From Halobacteriovoraceae bacterium (lineage in GTDB: Bacteria > Bdellovibrionota > Bacteriovoracia > Bacteriovoracales > Bacteriovoracaceae): 64,000 nt of DNA. The notes below the pieces were generated by a model. The model was not told where the DNA came from. It worked only from the letters and a program-made list of their open reading frames with translations, and made no database searches. The DNA is taken from the NCBI GenBank assembly GCA_020635135.1, contig JACKAJ010000015.1, forward strand, positions 310,001 through 374,000, written 5' to 3'. Every line of letters starts with the position of its first letter. Within the stretch, counting starts at the first letter, position 1. Below, one piece after another: positions 44,293-53,843 of the stretch. Made by a program: the position numbers and the translations under genes.

Positions 44293-45124
44293 TTTCTTCT
44301 CCAGGTTGTAAGTTAAAGAACATTCGCTTACCGTTGTTGTCATTGCCGAGGTGATGATTGTACCAAGTATTCACTCTTTGGCCAATATCGGGCATGACTT
44401 TTCTAGTGTGAACATAGCTCTCACCTGGTTGAAGAAAGACATTCGTTGGTCCGTGCTCTAATCCTGAAGTCGCATGGGGGATAAGCCCTTTATTTCCTGT
44501 TGAATTAGCAGAGTTGTTCATAAACTCGACTTCTAGCCCCGCTGTGTGTTCGCGGAAGCAGAGTTTTTCATCTTTATCGTAAAGGGCAGGAACAGCGTCA
44601 TTCATTAAGCGAATTGTGATTCGGGGAAGAACTTCCAGGTTTAAATTTTGGGAACTTCCTGCATCGTCTCCTGACTCCATCGCAACTATTTTAATATTTT
44701 TCCCACTAAATGATGGGGCCATCGAAGTTGTTTTAATTTTTAAAACTGCCGTTTTTGTCTCTCCAGCGCTTAAGCTAATTTTTGATGGAGAAAACTCAAA
44801 GCCCACATCTTTTCCAGCCTTAATACCTGCTCCATCAATGCTTGAGCGATCAACAGAAAGATCTATACTTCCACCACTATAAGAAGAGTCGGCTTTAATA
44901 GTTACTGTATAGGGCTTGTCCTCAGCTAACTCGAGGGTAGCCTGACTTTCTGAAAGTGAGATTGAAACAGGGAGACCAGAGGGATCGCGCGGTAAGACAC
45001 CATCGTTGTGATCATCCTCACTTGAACTTGCTGTTCCTCTCAATAAGCTGCTGTATTTTTTCTCTTGAGGATTACAAGAAAAAAGAATTCCTAGCGCAAC
45101 AGCAAACAACATTAGACGTTTCAT
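44261..45124 (-). CDS. lipoprotein with C-terminal cupredoxin-like region
   Basis: The ATG at 45124 with GAGGG upstream is preferred over a codon five earlier. The signal ends ILFSC. An N-terminal beta domain (ITIRLMN around 165; earlier TLELAEDKPYTVTIKADSS) looks immunoglobulin-like. The last about 110 residues, with CFREHTAGLEVEFMNNS, LIPHATSG and NHHLGN, recall a cupredoxin pattern of spaced His and Cys, but a full type-1 copper set is not secure. Coupled to the HMA gene, which supports a metal-related envelope role (inference). Confidence 0.72.
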   Translation of the reverse strand: MKRLMLFAVALGILFSCNPQEKKYSSLLRGTASSSEDDHNDGVLPRDPSGLPVSISLSESQATLELAEDKPYTVTIKADSSYSGGSIDLSVDRSSIDGAGIKAGKDVGFEFSPSKISLSAGETKTAVLKIKTTSMAPSFSGKNIKIVAMESGDDAGSSQNLNLEVLPRITIRLMNDAVPALYDKDEKLCFREHTAGLEVEFMNNSANSTGNKGLIPHATSGLEHGPTNVFLQPGESYVHTRKVMPDIGQRVNTWYNHHLGNDNNGKRMFFNLQPGEESDSDNCGTGN

Positions 45125-45301
45125 ATCGATTTCCCTCATTGATTGATATATATCATTTTACTCGCAAAACATTCATACTCATAATATCGGCTATATTAGA
45201 GGATTATTTAATAATTCTAAGCCAACATTTGTTGGCACTTCCCATATATGCCTTAAAAATTTATAGATTATCGTCAACATACCGATAAACTCCCTATAAT
45301 T

Positions 45302-47614
45302 ATGATGAAATTCTTAAAGTCTTTTTTTATTTTCATGTTGAGTTTTTCTATACTCGCAAAAGCTCAGGACACTGAGCTAGAAAAACAAATACGGATTAGC
45401 CAATTCGTTAAGAGCTTTTTCTCAAACTCCAATCTCTCAAATTTTTTAGAGGTTTCTCACTATCAAAAAGAAGAACTCGAAAATTTTATTTATAAATACC
45501 CTGATATTTTAAATCTTATCAGCGAAGAACCTGAGATCGAAAAAATACTCAAAACCCATCGCCTAACAATTCCTTTGGATTATGGAGAAGGTCTCAAGTT
45601 TGCAAGTCACCTAGAGCTGTTTAATTATTTAAAGAAAAAACAACTCCAAGCCAGTATTGAATTATTCTCTGAGTATTACGATATTTTTCACGAAGTGTTT
45701 TTTGAGGGGAATATTGATCTCCTCGATCAACACTATATTTTCAAACAACTCAATAGCAGCATGATTGGCGACAAAGATAATGTCATCTACGATTTTTTCT
45801 ACTCCGAATTTAAAAACATCGTCCTTCAGGCTCTCCTCAATTTTGAGACCGATTTCGATCCCGATCAAATTGCACAATATGCTTGGGGCAAAGTCATACA
45901 AGACAAGGCACTTTCTAGTTTAAGTGAAAAAATTTTAAAGATGCCCAAGAATGAACGACTCGCTTTTTTGGAGAAAACAGTGGATCAAAGTGAAATGGAC
46001 AGCGTCTACCAATCATTTTTTAGATCTTTAGCTCGAATAGATTTTACTCAAAGCCAACTTATCCAAAATATTACATCTTCAAGTTTTGATATCAAAAATG
46101 CAGATCTTAAATATCTTGCTGAGCGATTGGTAAAGAATTACTACAATGCTCATATGCCCGCTCACATGAAAGTCGATATTTTCGTCGATATTTTTAACTT
46201 GCAGCCTGGGTTTAAAGCTAAAACCATCGAGCCGATTTTTCTTTCTCACTCTGGAATTGTTTTTCAAAAAGCCATGCAACAATTCACAAATCTTTCTGAT
46301 AACCTAGAGTTTAAAAAATATGGCGATCTCATCAAGTCTTCACTTCCTTTTTTAGACCGAAAAGATGTTGAATATCTCTTTGTCAAATTCAAGCTAACAA
46401 ATATCGAAAAATTTAACCAAGTCGCTGCAGGGACTACAGCGGTAGGAATTATCGGAAACTACACTAACGACAATATTTTTGGAAAAATTTTGCGTCCCGG
46501 AACGCTTTTAAATATTTATCGCGATAAGGAGCGACTTATCGCCATTGCTGATGGAGATAAAAAAGCGATATCTATTATCGTCTCTATCGTTAATGGCATA
46601 CTTGTTGAAGTCAACCCTAGAGACGAAGCTTTCCAATTTATCTTAGCAAAACACCTCTATCATAAGCCAGAACTAGGAATTCACATCCCCGATATCGCAA
46701 GAGAACTCCCCATCAACGAAACAATGTTTTTCATGAAGGTCGCAAAGGGTAAACCCGTTTCAAAAATTAAAGTCGACACACTAAAAAACCCTGAATTAAA
46801 AAATTTAAAAATAGCCTATGAAACTCTACTCGATCGCTGGCTAGAGCAATCTCTCTACTTTGATTCGGTCGGCTTAGACTGGGATGAGTACCAGAAGTCT
46901 GTCGAACAAGTTAAAGATCTCTACATTGATTTCTACCAACCCAATGACAGTGAAATTAAAAAACTTGATTTTGAAAAAATTCTTCATACTTTTCATGGAG
47001 ATCCTCACGAAGGAAACATTTTTTATAAGTATTATGTTCAAAGCGGTGGCTTTGAGATCACCCCTATTGACTGGGGGAGTAGTCACAATCTCAAGCTTTC
47101 ACAAGTGAGAGGACAATTAAGCCTTCTCCTACATTCGATCAATAAAAAGCCAGAAAAGATGGCAGAATCTATCGGAGATATTGTCAAAACAGCAAGTGAA
47201 GAACAGCTCGAAATTCTCACTAACAGTCTTAAAGAATTCATAAAGCTCAATCCTAAATTAGAAGGAAATAAATTAGCAGGTTTTGCTATATCAATGGCCC
47301 TGGATATAGGTATTAATCTTCCCAAAGAAATTATCTACTGGCATCGCTTTAAAGACCTTCTTTTAAGTACACTCAAAGATGTTATTATGCCTGAAATGAA
47401 GGCCCGTGGTTTAATCGATGATATTGATGAAAATAAAATTCTCACCAAAATTCTTTTTAAACACATTAAGCGTTCATTGAGATCCCAAGTAACAAGTTCA
47501 TTAGCTCGCAACAAAGCTCCTGTTACGCTAGGACAGATGACAAAATTCCTCGTCACAAACACCAGTAGTGCGATTGCTCGCTTTTGTAAATCGCTTTTTA
47601 TTAATCCTTTTTAA
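45302..47614 (+). CDS. exported protein with UbiB/ABC1-like kinase domain
   Basis: 770 residues with a signal peptide (MMKFLKSFFIFMLSFSILAKA). The N-terminal about 375 residues are helical and unassigned. From about 385 the UbiB/ABC1 plan is visible: AAGTTAVGIIGNYTND, then FGKILRPGTLLNIYRDKERL with Lys395 at the place of the UbiB VAVKVxRPG lysine. Next come the hinge-like TMFFMKVAKGKPVS, the catalytic loop HGDPHEGNIF (565-574) matching HxDPHPGN, and DWG (590-592) matching DFG. These proteins are normally cytoplasmic or membrane-associated and act in ubiquinone pathways. A periplasmic copy is unexpected, and no ATP would be available there. Confidence 0.8.
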   Translation: MMKFLKSFFIFMLSFSILAKAQDTELEKQIRISQFVKSFFSNSNLSNFLEVSHYQKEELENFIYKYPDILNLISEEPEIEKILKTHRLTIPLDYGEGLKFASHLELFNYLKKKQLQASIELFSEYYDIFHEVFFEGNIDLLDQHYIFKQLNSSMIGDKDNVIYDFFYSEFKNIVLQALLNFETDFDPDQIAQYAWGKVIQDKALSSLSEKILKMPKNERLAFLEKTVDQSEMDSVYQSFFRSLARIDFTQSQLIQNITSSSFDIKNADLKYLAERLVKNYYNAHMPAHMKVDIFVDIFNLQPGFKAKTIEPIFLSHSGIVFQKAMQQFTNLSDNLEFKKYGDLIKSSLPFLDRKDVEYLFVKFKLTNIEKFNQVAAGTTAVGIIGNYTNDNIFGKILRPGTLLNIYRDKERLIAIADGDKKAISIIVSIVNGILVEVNPRDEAFQFILAKHLYHKPELGIHIPDIARELPINETMFFMKVAKGKPVSKIKVDTLKNPELKNLKIAYETLLDRWLEQSLYFDSVGLDWDEYQKSVEQVKDLYIDFYQPNDSEIKKLDFEKILHTFHGDPHEGNIFYKYYVQSGGFEITPIDWGSSHNLKLSQVRGQLSLLLHSINKKPEKMAESIGDIVKTASEEQLEILTNSLKEFIKLNPKLEGNKLAGFAISMALDIGINLPKEIIYWHRFKDLLLSTLKDVIMPEMKARGLIDDIDENKILTKILFKHIKRSLRSQVTSSLARNKAPVTLGQMTKFLVTNTSSAIARFCKSLFINPF

Positions 47615-47625
47615 AAGCTCAATTT

Positions 47626-50010
47626 TCAGGAATCAATTTGTGGTAGTAAGCTGATCAGAACGATGGGAATGATGAGGATACTAATCCCGACTAAGTATGG
47701 GTATTGGGATCCATAATTCCAATAAATGAGACTGGCCACAATTGGACCAGCAACTCTTCCGAGTGAGCCCAGCGAACGAAAGATCCCTAACACTTTTCCT
47801 TGTTCAGAAGAAGGGGTATAGAGAGAAACGAGGCTTGTTAAGCAAGGAATAACCATGGCCGATCCAATGGAAAGAAAGAAAAGTCCTCCATACAGAAGTC
47901 CAACACTTTGAGTGTAACAAATTAAAAGAAGACCTGGGATGAGAAGAATTAGCCCTTGGCGAGCCATTTTCTTTTCTCCCACTTGATGCGCTTTCCTTCG
48001 AACATAACCACCTTGAGTAAGAGCAATAAAGAAGCCAATAAAGATAAACATCATTCCATTGTCCATGGAAGAAAATCCTAATCTCTCGACAGCGAGGAAT
48101 GTAAGAGTAAACTCCATGCCTGAGAAGGCAAGTGTGAATAAAAAATTGGCCCAATTAGTTTGATTAACTCCCTTGTAACTAACAGGATGAAAAAGTTTTA
48201 AAAGATTCGCAGAGCGCGTAGTCGTATGGACCTTTCCTCTTTTTTCAGCAGGCAAAGTTTCTTGAAACGATTTTTTAATCATCCAAAGATTGATAAGACA
48301 AAGAATTGCTGAAAAAATAGCTGGCACACTAAATGGGTTTATTCCATAACTTTCAAGTGCTGGGGCCATTTTCGTTAAATCAATGAGAGAAAGAATTCCA
48401 CCAATTGCGGGCCCAAAAATAAAACCAAAAGCAAAGGCTATTCCAATAAAGGCCATTCCTTTAGAGCGCCTTTTCTCATCGGTAATATCGGCAACAACGG
48501 CCGTCGCCGCAGAGAGATTTCCTCCCATCAATCCTCCAATGAAACGAGCAAGGATTAGAAGTGAAAACGATCCAGAGAAAATCCAAATAATATAACTAAT
48601 GAATAGTCCAAATATAGTCGTCAGCATGACAGGTTTACGACCTATGCGATCAGAAAGACTGCCCCAAAAAGGAGAGGAAACAAACTGCAAAAGTGAATAA
48701 AGTGCACCTAAGATTCCTCCAAAAAGAACAACCGCTCTAAAAGAACCTTCCGTCGCGCTCACTCCACCCAGATACTCGACGCTTCCCCAAATGAGTTTGA
48801 GAAAAAAGTTATCGGGATCCACTTGTAAATAATATTTAGAAAGAGCGGGAAAAAGTGGAAAAATAATAGAAAATCCCACCAGATCGAGAAAAATTGAAAA
48901 GAAAACAATTTTGAGTGTTCCTTTCATTTCTTTGGAAAGAGGTGGTGATTGCTGTTCTTGTTCTGGAATTTTTTCAGTTACCATTTTTTCATCAATTTCA
49001 TAAGAGAGTTCATTTTTTTCTTTGAGATTGCTATTGATCATAACATCGATGGCCTTAGCATAGCCCTCTACCCACTCATCTTGATCGTTTAAACAGGAAA
49101 TGGCAATAATTTCACAGCCCAATGGCCTTAAATCTTCCCCCAATTCATGGCCAATCTCATCTATAGTCTCCAGACAATCCACTGTAAAACTTGGACAGAC
49201 CACAGCAATTTTTTTGGCACCAGCTCTCGCGAGACCTTCCGCATAGGAGTCTGTTGCTGGTCCCAACCATTGCTCAGAGCCAAAGCGCGATTGAAAAGTT
49301 AAATGAATCTTTCCATCACTTAGACCAACAATACGTTCTTTGAGTAAAAGATAGGTTTCAAAGCAATGTCTGTAATAAACATCCTTTTTTTGAATCACCC
49401 TTCTGAGAGGAATCCCATGAAAGGAGACGATTAATTCATCTGGATTATTTTCACGAACAGCTTCATTTATATTCTTAACATATGAGTCAATAAAAGCTTT
49501 TAATCGATGAAAATGGCTCACAAACTTGATATTTGGAATATTGACAGCCTCTTTAATGTCTTTAGCGAGACAATCGTAAACAGAAGCAATCGTACTCTCA
49601 GAGTATTGGGGAAATTGGGGGAGCAATAGCACTCTCTCGGCTCGCGTTTCAACAGGCTCACTCTCCCATTGAGCCAGTATATCCTTTGGTCGTGGATCAC
49701 TGAGAAGAAAGCAAGTGTTAAACTCAATGTCTTCACGATTTTTAAAATGATTTTTAAGTTTATCTACAAATTTTTCAGTTATTGTTATAAGTGGAAAGCC
49801 ACTGCCATCCCAAATCCTCGAATAGGCTTGAGCCGATTTCTTAGGACGAAAGGGAAGCACAAAAAGATTGAGAATAATTTTCCAATAAGTGGGATTAAGA
49901 TCCACAACTCTAGGATCTCCCAAAAATTCTTTGAGATAGGTCCTCACATCGGAAACTTTGGGAGTCTTGGGCGATCCCAATTGTGCTATAATAACTTTTG
50001 TTTTTTTCAT
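47626..50010 (-). CDS. hemH: ferrochelatase fused to an MFS transporter
   Basis: One 794-residue open frame. Residues 1-about 325 are a complete ferrochelatase: QLGSPKTPKV start, SFHGIP with the metal-site His198, FQSRFG, and CPSFTVDCLETIDEIG with Glu281. A charged linker (330-362) leads into a 12-helix MFS transporter of the TetA-like group (GSLSDRIGRKPVML motif A near 460, GLMGGNLSAA). Ferrochelatase inserts Fe2+ into protoporphyrin IX. The carrier's substrate is unknown; heme or porphyrin export would fit the fusion but is speculation. ATG directly abuts the yfcH stop. Confidence 0.92.
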   Translation of the reverse strand: MKKTKVIIAQLGSPKTPKVSDVRTYLKEFLGDPRVVDLNPTYWKIILNLFVLPFRPKKSAQAYSRIWDGSGFPLITITEKFVDKLKNHFKNREDIEFNTCFLLSDPRPKDILAQWESEPVETRAERVLLLPQFPQYSESTIASVYDCLAKDIKEAVNIPNIKFVSHFHRLKAFIDSYVKNINEAVRENNPDELIVSFHGIPLRRVIQKKDVYYRHCFETYLLLKERIVGLSDGKIHLTFQSRFGSEQWLGPATDSYAEGLARAGAKKIAVVCPSFTVDCLETIDEIGHELGEDLRPLGCEIIAISCLNDQDEWVEGYAKAIDVMINSNLKEKNELSYEIDEKMVTEKIPEQEQQSPPLSKEMKGTLKIVFFSIFLDLVGFSIIFPLFPALSKYYLQVDPDNFFLKLIWGSVEYLGGVSATEGSFRAVVLFGGILGALYSLLQFVSSPFWGSLSDRIGRKPVMLTTIFGLFISYIIWIFSGSFSLLILARFIGGLMGGNLSAATAVVADITDEKRRSKGMAFIGIAFAFGFIFGPAIGGILSLIDLTKMAPALESYGINPFSVPAIFSAILCLINLWMIKKSFQETLPAEKRGKVHTTTRSANLLKLFHPVSYKGVNQTNWANFLFTLAFSGMEFTLTFLAVERLGFSSMDNGMMFIFIGFFIALTQGGYVRRKAHQVGEKKMARQGLILLIPGLLLICYTQSVGLLYGGLFFLSIGSAMVIPCLTSLVSLYTPSSEQGKVLGIFRSLGSLGRVAGPIVASLIYWNYGSQYPYLVGISILIIPIVLISLLPQIDS

Positions 50011-50937
50011 TTATTCAATGGATTTTCTTAATGCTTTTTCTATCGTATCACATTGAAAAACAAAAGAGCTATTCAAAGCTTTTTTGGGAATGACATACTG
50101 CCCTTCCAATAAAATCACAGACATCTCACCGAAAGCAAGTTTTGCAGCAAAGGCCGGCATAGGGAAAACAGTAGGGCGCTTCAAAATTTTTCCTAAAGTA
50201 TGTGTAAAAACTTTATTACTAACAGGTCTCGGAGCAGTGGCATTGACCACTCCTTCCACACTTTCATGTTCTAAGCAATGAACGTAGAGATTGACGAGAT
50301 CATCTCGCTGAATCCAGCTCATCACTTGTGACCCGTCGCCAATGATTCCCCCTACCCCCAACTTAAAAGGTGTGAGCATTTTAGCAAGCGCTCCCCCCCC
50401 TTTATCGAGAACAATTCCCACTCGCAATTTACACAGACGAATTCCCTCTGAAAGGTTTTCAGTCGCTGCTTTTTCCCAATCAATGCACAGTCCACTTAAA
50501 AAATCACGAGGCTCTACTGGAAATTCTTCTGTTAATTCTTCAGATCCAGGGTGATCACCATAAATCCCAATAGCAGAGGTTGAAACTAAAGTTTTCACTC
50601 CAGTAGCTGAAGTTGTTCTATATTTATTGAGTGAAGCTATAAGGTTTTGAGTACCCACAATACGGGAATCATAAATGCTTTTTTTCTTAGCTTCCGTCCA
50701 TCTGGTTGCTAGATTCTCACCCATCAAATTAATGATGGCATCTACGCCTTTAAAAGCAGCCTCCTCAATCAATTCCGTCGTGGGATTCCAATTCCAATAA
50801 ATGTACTGGTTTCCCATCTTTATTGCCGCTTTAGGAGCATTTCGAGTTAAAATTGATATCTTGTGGCCATGCTCAACGAGCTCGCTCACTAATTTTTGCC
50901 CGACAAATCCTGTCGCACCAGTTAGAAGTACATGCAT
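50011..50937 (-). CDS. YfcH-family (TIGR01777) SDR epimerase-like protein
   Basis: 308 residues. The N-terminal LLTGATGFVGQKLVSELVEHGH is the extended-SDR nucleotide motif; NLMGENLATRWTEAKKKSIYDSRI and the mid-domain VLDKGGGALAKM are typical of the TIGR01777 group. The C-terminal part (TVFPMPAFAAKLAFGEMSVILLEGQYVIPKKAL) matches the DUF1731 tail. Catalytic activity in this family is not established. It sits with no spacer before the ferrochelatase-MFS gene, so the two form an operon. Confidence 0.88.
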   Translation of the reverse strand: MHVLLTGATGFVGQKLVSELVEHGHKISILTRNAPKAAIKMGNQYIYWNWNPTTELIEEAAFKGVDAIINLMGENLATRWTEAKKKSIYDSRIVGTQNLIASLNKYRTTSATGVKTLVSTSAIGIYGDHPGSEELTEEFPVEPRDFLSGLCIDWEKAATENLSEGIRLCKLRVGIVLDKGGGALAKMLTPFKLGVGGIIGDGSQVMSWIQRDDLVNLYVHCLEHESVEGVVNATAPRPVSNKVFTHTLGKILKRPTVFPMPAFAAKLAFGEMSVILLEGQYVIPKKALNSSFVFQCDTIEKALRKSIE

Positions 50938-51103
50938 GACTATTCTCCTATCGTTTTAATCTATTAAACACTAACTCTAATATCTTTGAAATGAAATAGA
51001 TTCAAGTGGAGGAATTGTTTAATTCCCTAGATTTTTTTTAAATTTTTACTAATAATATTGAGTATTAAGAAATGTTTAACTCATCTAAACAGGGACGTTT
51101 ATC

Positions 51104-52204
51104 ATGAAGATTCTTTTGCTCTCCGCCTTTTCATTTGTTTTGTCATTCAATGCTTTCTCTGCCAGCTCATTTTTTGACATTGATACCGATAATATTAGCT
51201 ATACTGGTTCTTGGTCAGCTCCAGAACGAACAGCTCTTCAAACACTCCTTTTACAACTGGAATCTGAAGGGCAAGCGCAGCTCAGTAACATCGAGCCCGG
51301 TGATTATCTTAAAAACTCTGCTAACGCTACCATTATGGCCGGAAAATCGGTGGGATCAGACTACGCTAACAATCCTGATCTCTTTTTAGTCGGTGCCGCT
51401 GTCGGAATCGGGATTAGCACCGAAGGACAAAGCCTCACAGACGTTACCGATAGTAACGAAGACATTGAGGATATTGTCAACGGTATTGGGGCGCAAGTTT
51501 CTCTTCTTGGAGGTGTGAACCTTGGAAGACTCCCGTTTGTTCCTAAAAAAATTGCTTTCTTCGATATGAATCGCTTTCATCTTTTTGTAAACTTTTTTAA
51601 ATACGATATTGAAAAAAATGACTTTTCTGCAGATGCTCTATCTTTAGGATTTATGCTTCGTTACCAAGTCTTAGAATCAAGAGCATTCTTTCCATTTAGT
51701 ATGCTCTACTGGGAAGGGCTTCACGTTCACCTCGGTATGCAGAAAGGTAATCTGGATCTAGAAGTTAACGAAACTCTTACTCTGACCGAGTCTGATAGCA
51801 CTAGCGTTCCGGGGCTCACGATGACAGGGACATTTAATTCTATTGCTGGAGCTAAAGTTGAAGTTGATACACTTTCAATTCCACTAGAAATCTCTTCGGC
51901 CATTCGCTTTCTTTACCTCATGACTCTCTACGGAGGGCTTGGAGCTGATCTCAATACAGGAACAGGAAGCGGGCAAGGAAGCCTTTCCAATTCAACCGTT
52001 ACAGTTTCGACAAACCTCTCTAAATCAGCATCAACGACAGCATCTGCTTCGCTTGGAGAAGAGCAAAAAGTTGATTCCTTCTTCTCAAGAGCGTTTGTTG
52101 GTCTTCAATTTAATCTTTGGAAAATTAAGCTAGGGATTCAATACGATAAAGCCTTAGGTGATGATCTCTACGGATTAGGTGCTCATTTAAAATTCGTTTG
52201 GTAA
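51104..52204 (+). CDS. putative outer-membrane protein
   Basis: 366 residues with a signal peptide (to NAFSAS). Long stretches of beta-strand alternation, with GSDYANNPDLFLVGAAVGIGI and a C-terminal LGAHLKFVW ending in Trp, suit an outer-membrane barrel. Ser/Thr-rich segments around 210-320 could be external loops. Family not recognised. AGGGACG precedes the ATG. Monocistronic, ending at a strong hairpin. Confidence 0.75.
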   Translation: MKILLLSAFSFVLSFNAFSASSFFDIDTDNISYTGSWSAPERTALQTLLLQLESEGQAQLSNIEPGDYLKNSANATIMAGKSVGSDYANNPDLFLVGAAVGIGISTEGQSLTDVTDSNEDIEDIVNGIGAQVSLLGGVNLGRLPFVPKKIAFFDMNRFHLFVNFFKYDIEKNDFSADALSLGFMLRYQVLESRAFFPFSMLYWEGLHVHLGMQKGNLDLEVNETLTLTESDSTSVPGLTMTGTFNSIAGAKVEVDTLSIPLEISSAIRFLYLMTLYGGLGADLNTGTGSGQGSLSNSTVTVSTNLSKSASTTASASLGEEQKVDSFFSRAFVGLQFNLWKIKLGIQYDKALGDDLYGLGAHLKFVW

Positions 52205-52232
52205 ATATTATTCGAAGCCACACATAAAAGAA

Positions 52233-52275
52233 TTTCTCTAAGAGGGGTTCGGTAAGACACCCCTTCTTAGAGAAA
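52233..52275. terminator. bidirectional terminator between convergent genes
   Basis: A 16-bp stem (52233-52248 with 52259-52275, one bulge) between the stops of the 51104 and 52286 genes. On the minus strand it is followed by a T-rich tract, making it the stronger terminator for the vWA gene. Confidence 0.75.
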
Positions 52276-52285
52276 AACCCTCATA

Positions 52286-53380
52286 TTACTCCTGTTCCAA
52301 GTATGCGACTGCAATTTCTGAACCTTCTACAGGTTCACTTCCTAAATCAAAGTCAATCGAGTTAAGTTCGGCATTATAACTCCATCCACTTTCTAACTTA
52401 ACACCATCTACATACACTTCTAGATGGTTGAGATCAGGAATTTTACTCAAAACAAAACTTTCAATCTTTTTAATAATATCAGAACTGATATTACTTAAAG
52501 TTGTGGCAAAATCATCAGTGATTTCAGCATAGCTACCATTAGCAGTTTGAGTGGCCTCAATGTATCTCGCTCCCCCTTGAGTGCTTCCGCCCTCAAGTTG
52601 TTCTGTTCTGACAACAGCATGAAGCTGTACGAGTGAGTTTGATGGCTTCAATCCCATAATAGCTGATGCGTAGAAGCTAACCATTTCATCCGATTGGTCT
52701 TCTTCATCTGAGACATAGACAACGACCAAGTTTGAATTTTCTCTAACGAAGCTTGCTCCATACTTTGAGAAAAAACTATTCGAAGTATGCAGCCCTTTTT
52801 CATAACCGGATCCAGAAGTCCCTACAAGGATCATGTTTTCAAAGTCGTTAAAAAACTGTGATGGATTAGATAAATAATTATCGTAAGTTAAAGCATCCAT
52901 ACTTCCTGCTACAGGTTCACCATCTTTTGCAGGTGTTGCATCTGTAGTGACAATGGCCATGTTGAAGTCAATTTGCTTGGTCACAAATTGATTTATAAAG
53001 GCACCAAAATTATCGGCAAGAGCTTGTTGCTCATTCGCCATTGAACCCGAGTCGTCTACAACCCAAAGGATATCCAATGGTCTTTTCTCTCCATCACCTG
53101 GATTCGCTGTAAATGTATCAATAATTGTTTGGCGAGAAGGATCGTCAAAACCTGGATCAATTTGTCCACCAGATCCCCCATTACCACCTGAACCGTCATC
53201 ACCTGGGTCTCCCCATTTTCCTCCGACAGTGTCGTCGTTAGTTGGGTCCCCTTCAATCGAAGCTGTATCAACCGCTTTGTTGTAAAAATCGGTTTTTCCA
53301 CAAGATACAAACAGAAATGAACTGATGATCAAAAGAAGAGAAGTCTTTTTACCCCAAAAAGATTCGTTAATTCCTTTCAT
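52286..53380 (-). CDS. lipoprotein with von Willebrand factor A domain
   Basis: 364 residues. The lipobox FLFVSC is followed by a Gly/Asp-rich linker (GDDGSGGNGGSGG). The vWA domain starts RPLDILWVVDDSGSMANEQ with a full MIDAS D-x-S-G-S, and continues to VVVYVSDEEDQS, the second acidic site. The C terminus has a beta domain (LNHLEVYVDGVKLE). It shares its plan with the lipoprotein at 14063-15262, including an acidic D-E-E-D-Q motif after the hydrophobic strand (DEDEQ there). Metal-dependent ligand binding on the outer surface or in the periplasm is likely; partner unknown. Confidence 0.88.
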   Translation of the reverse strand: MKGINESFWGKKTSLLLIISSFLFVSCGKTDFYNKAVDTASIEGDPTNDDTVGGKWGDPGDDGSGGNGGSGGQIDPGFDDPSRQTIIDTFTANPGDGEKRPLDILWVVDDSGSMANEQQALADNFGAFINQFVTKQIDFNMAIVTTDATPAKDGEPVAGSMDALTYDNYLSNPSQFFNDFENMILVGTSGSGYEKGLHTSNSFFSKYGASFVRENSNLVVVYVSDEEDQSDEMVSFYASAIMGLKPSNSLVQLHAVVRTEQLEGGSTQGGARYIEATQTANGSYAEITDDFATTLSNISSDIIKKIESFVLSKIPDLNHLEVYVDGVKLESGWSYNAELNSIDFDLGSEPVEGSEIAVAYLEQE

Positions 53381-53843
53381 TCTTAAGCCCTGCCCTAATT
53401 CGAAATGCCCCTGATTCCTACAAGTTCAAAAAATGATCTACCCTCTCAAAGGTTGAACCTCTTGCAATTCATTTAATTTCGATAATCTTTTTTTAAGATA
53501 GTAATCGACTAAAAAGAGGATAAGAGAAAGCATCATTTCTCATTCCAGTAGAAAAGCGTTGCTTTTCGGTATTCCCCAATCTTGGCAGCCCCTAAGTTAC
53601 ACGTCCTTCTTGAAATAAACGTTCAACAGCAAGATCAAGAAAACTAAACTATGCATTTATACTAACAAAAAATTGATTTATTACTAGTATTGGAGAATGG
53701 CTGGATAAAAAATGTTAACCAAGCATCTGAAATAAAAGGGAAATTTGGGGCTTCTTAAAAACATTCAAAAGATTGACAGAAAATAAATTAAAAACCAAAA
53801 GGTGCCAACCATCTTTGCCAAAGTGTTATCTGCTCGAAAATGC
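53381..53843. other. long intergenic region with two hairpins
   Basis: 463 bases with no confident gene. Two adjacent hairpins were noted: GAGAAA-GCATCA-TTTCTC (53524-53541) and GAAAAGC-GTT-GCTTTTC (53551-53567). Neither is followed by a T-run. It should hold the promoter of the vWA gene on the minus strand. A short frame inside it is listed separately. Confidence 0.4.
53438..53536 (-). CDS. possible 32-residue membrane peptide
   Basis: ATG-ATG at 53536 opens a 33-codon frame beginning MMLSLILFLVDYYLKKRL, a short hydrophobic segment followed by a basic/polar tail. The start codons sit in the loop of a 6-bp hairpin. The ribosome site is weak. Could be a leader peptide for the vWA gene or chance. 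Confidence 0.25.
   Translation of the reverse strand: MMLSLILFLVDYYLKKRLSKLNELQEVQPLRG

Noticed and set aside
47804..48154. 116-codon shadow frame within the MFS part of the fusion
   Set aside because: Same strand, different frame, inside a strongly supported transporter; no start signals.
53524..53567. Riboswitch in the 53.4-53.8 kb gap
   Set aside because: Two simple hairpins only; no conserved riboswitch core could be matched.
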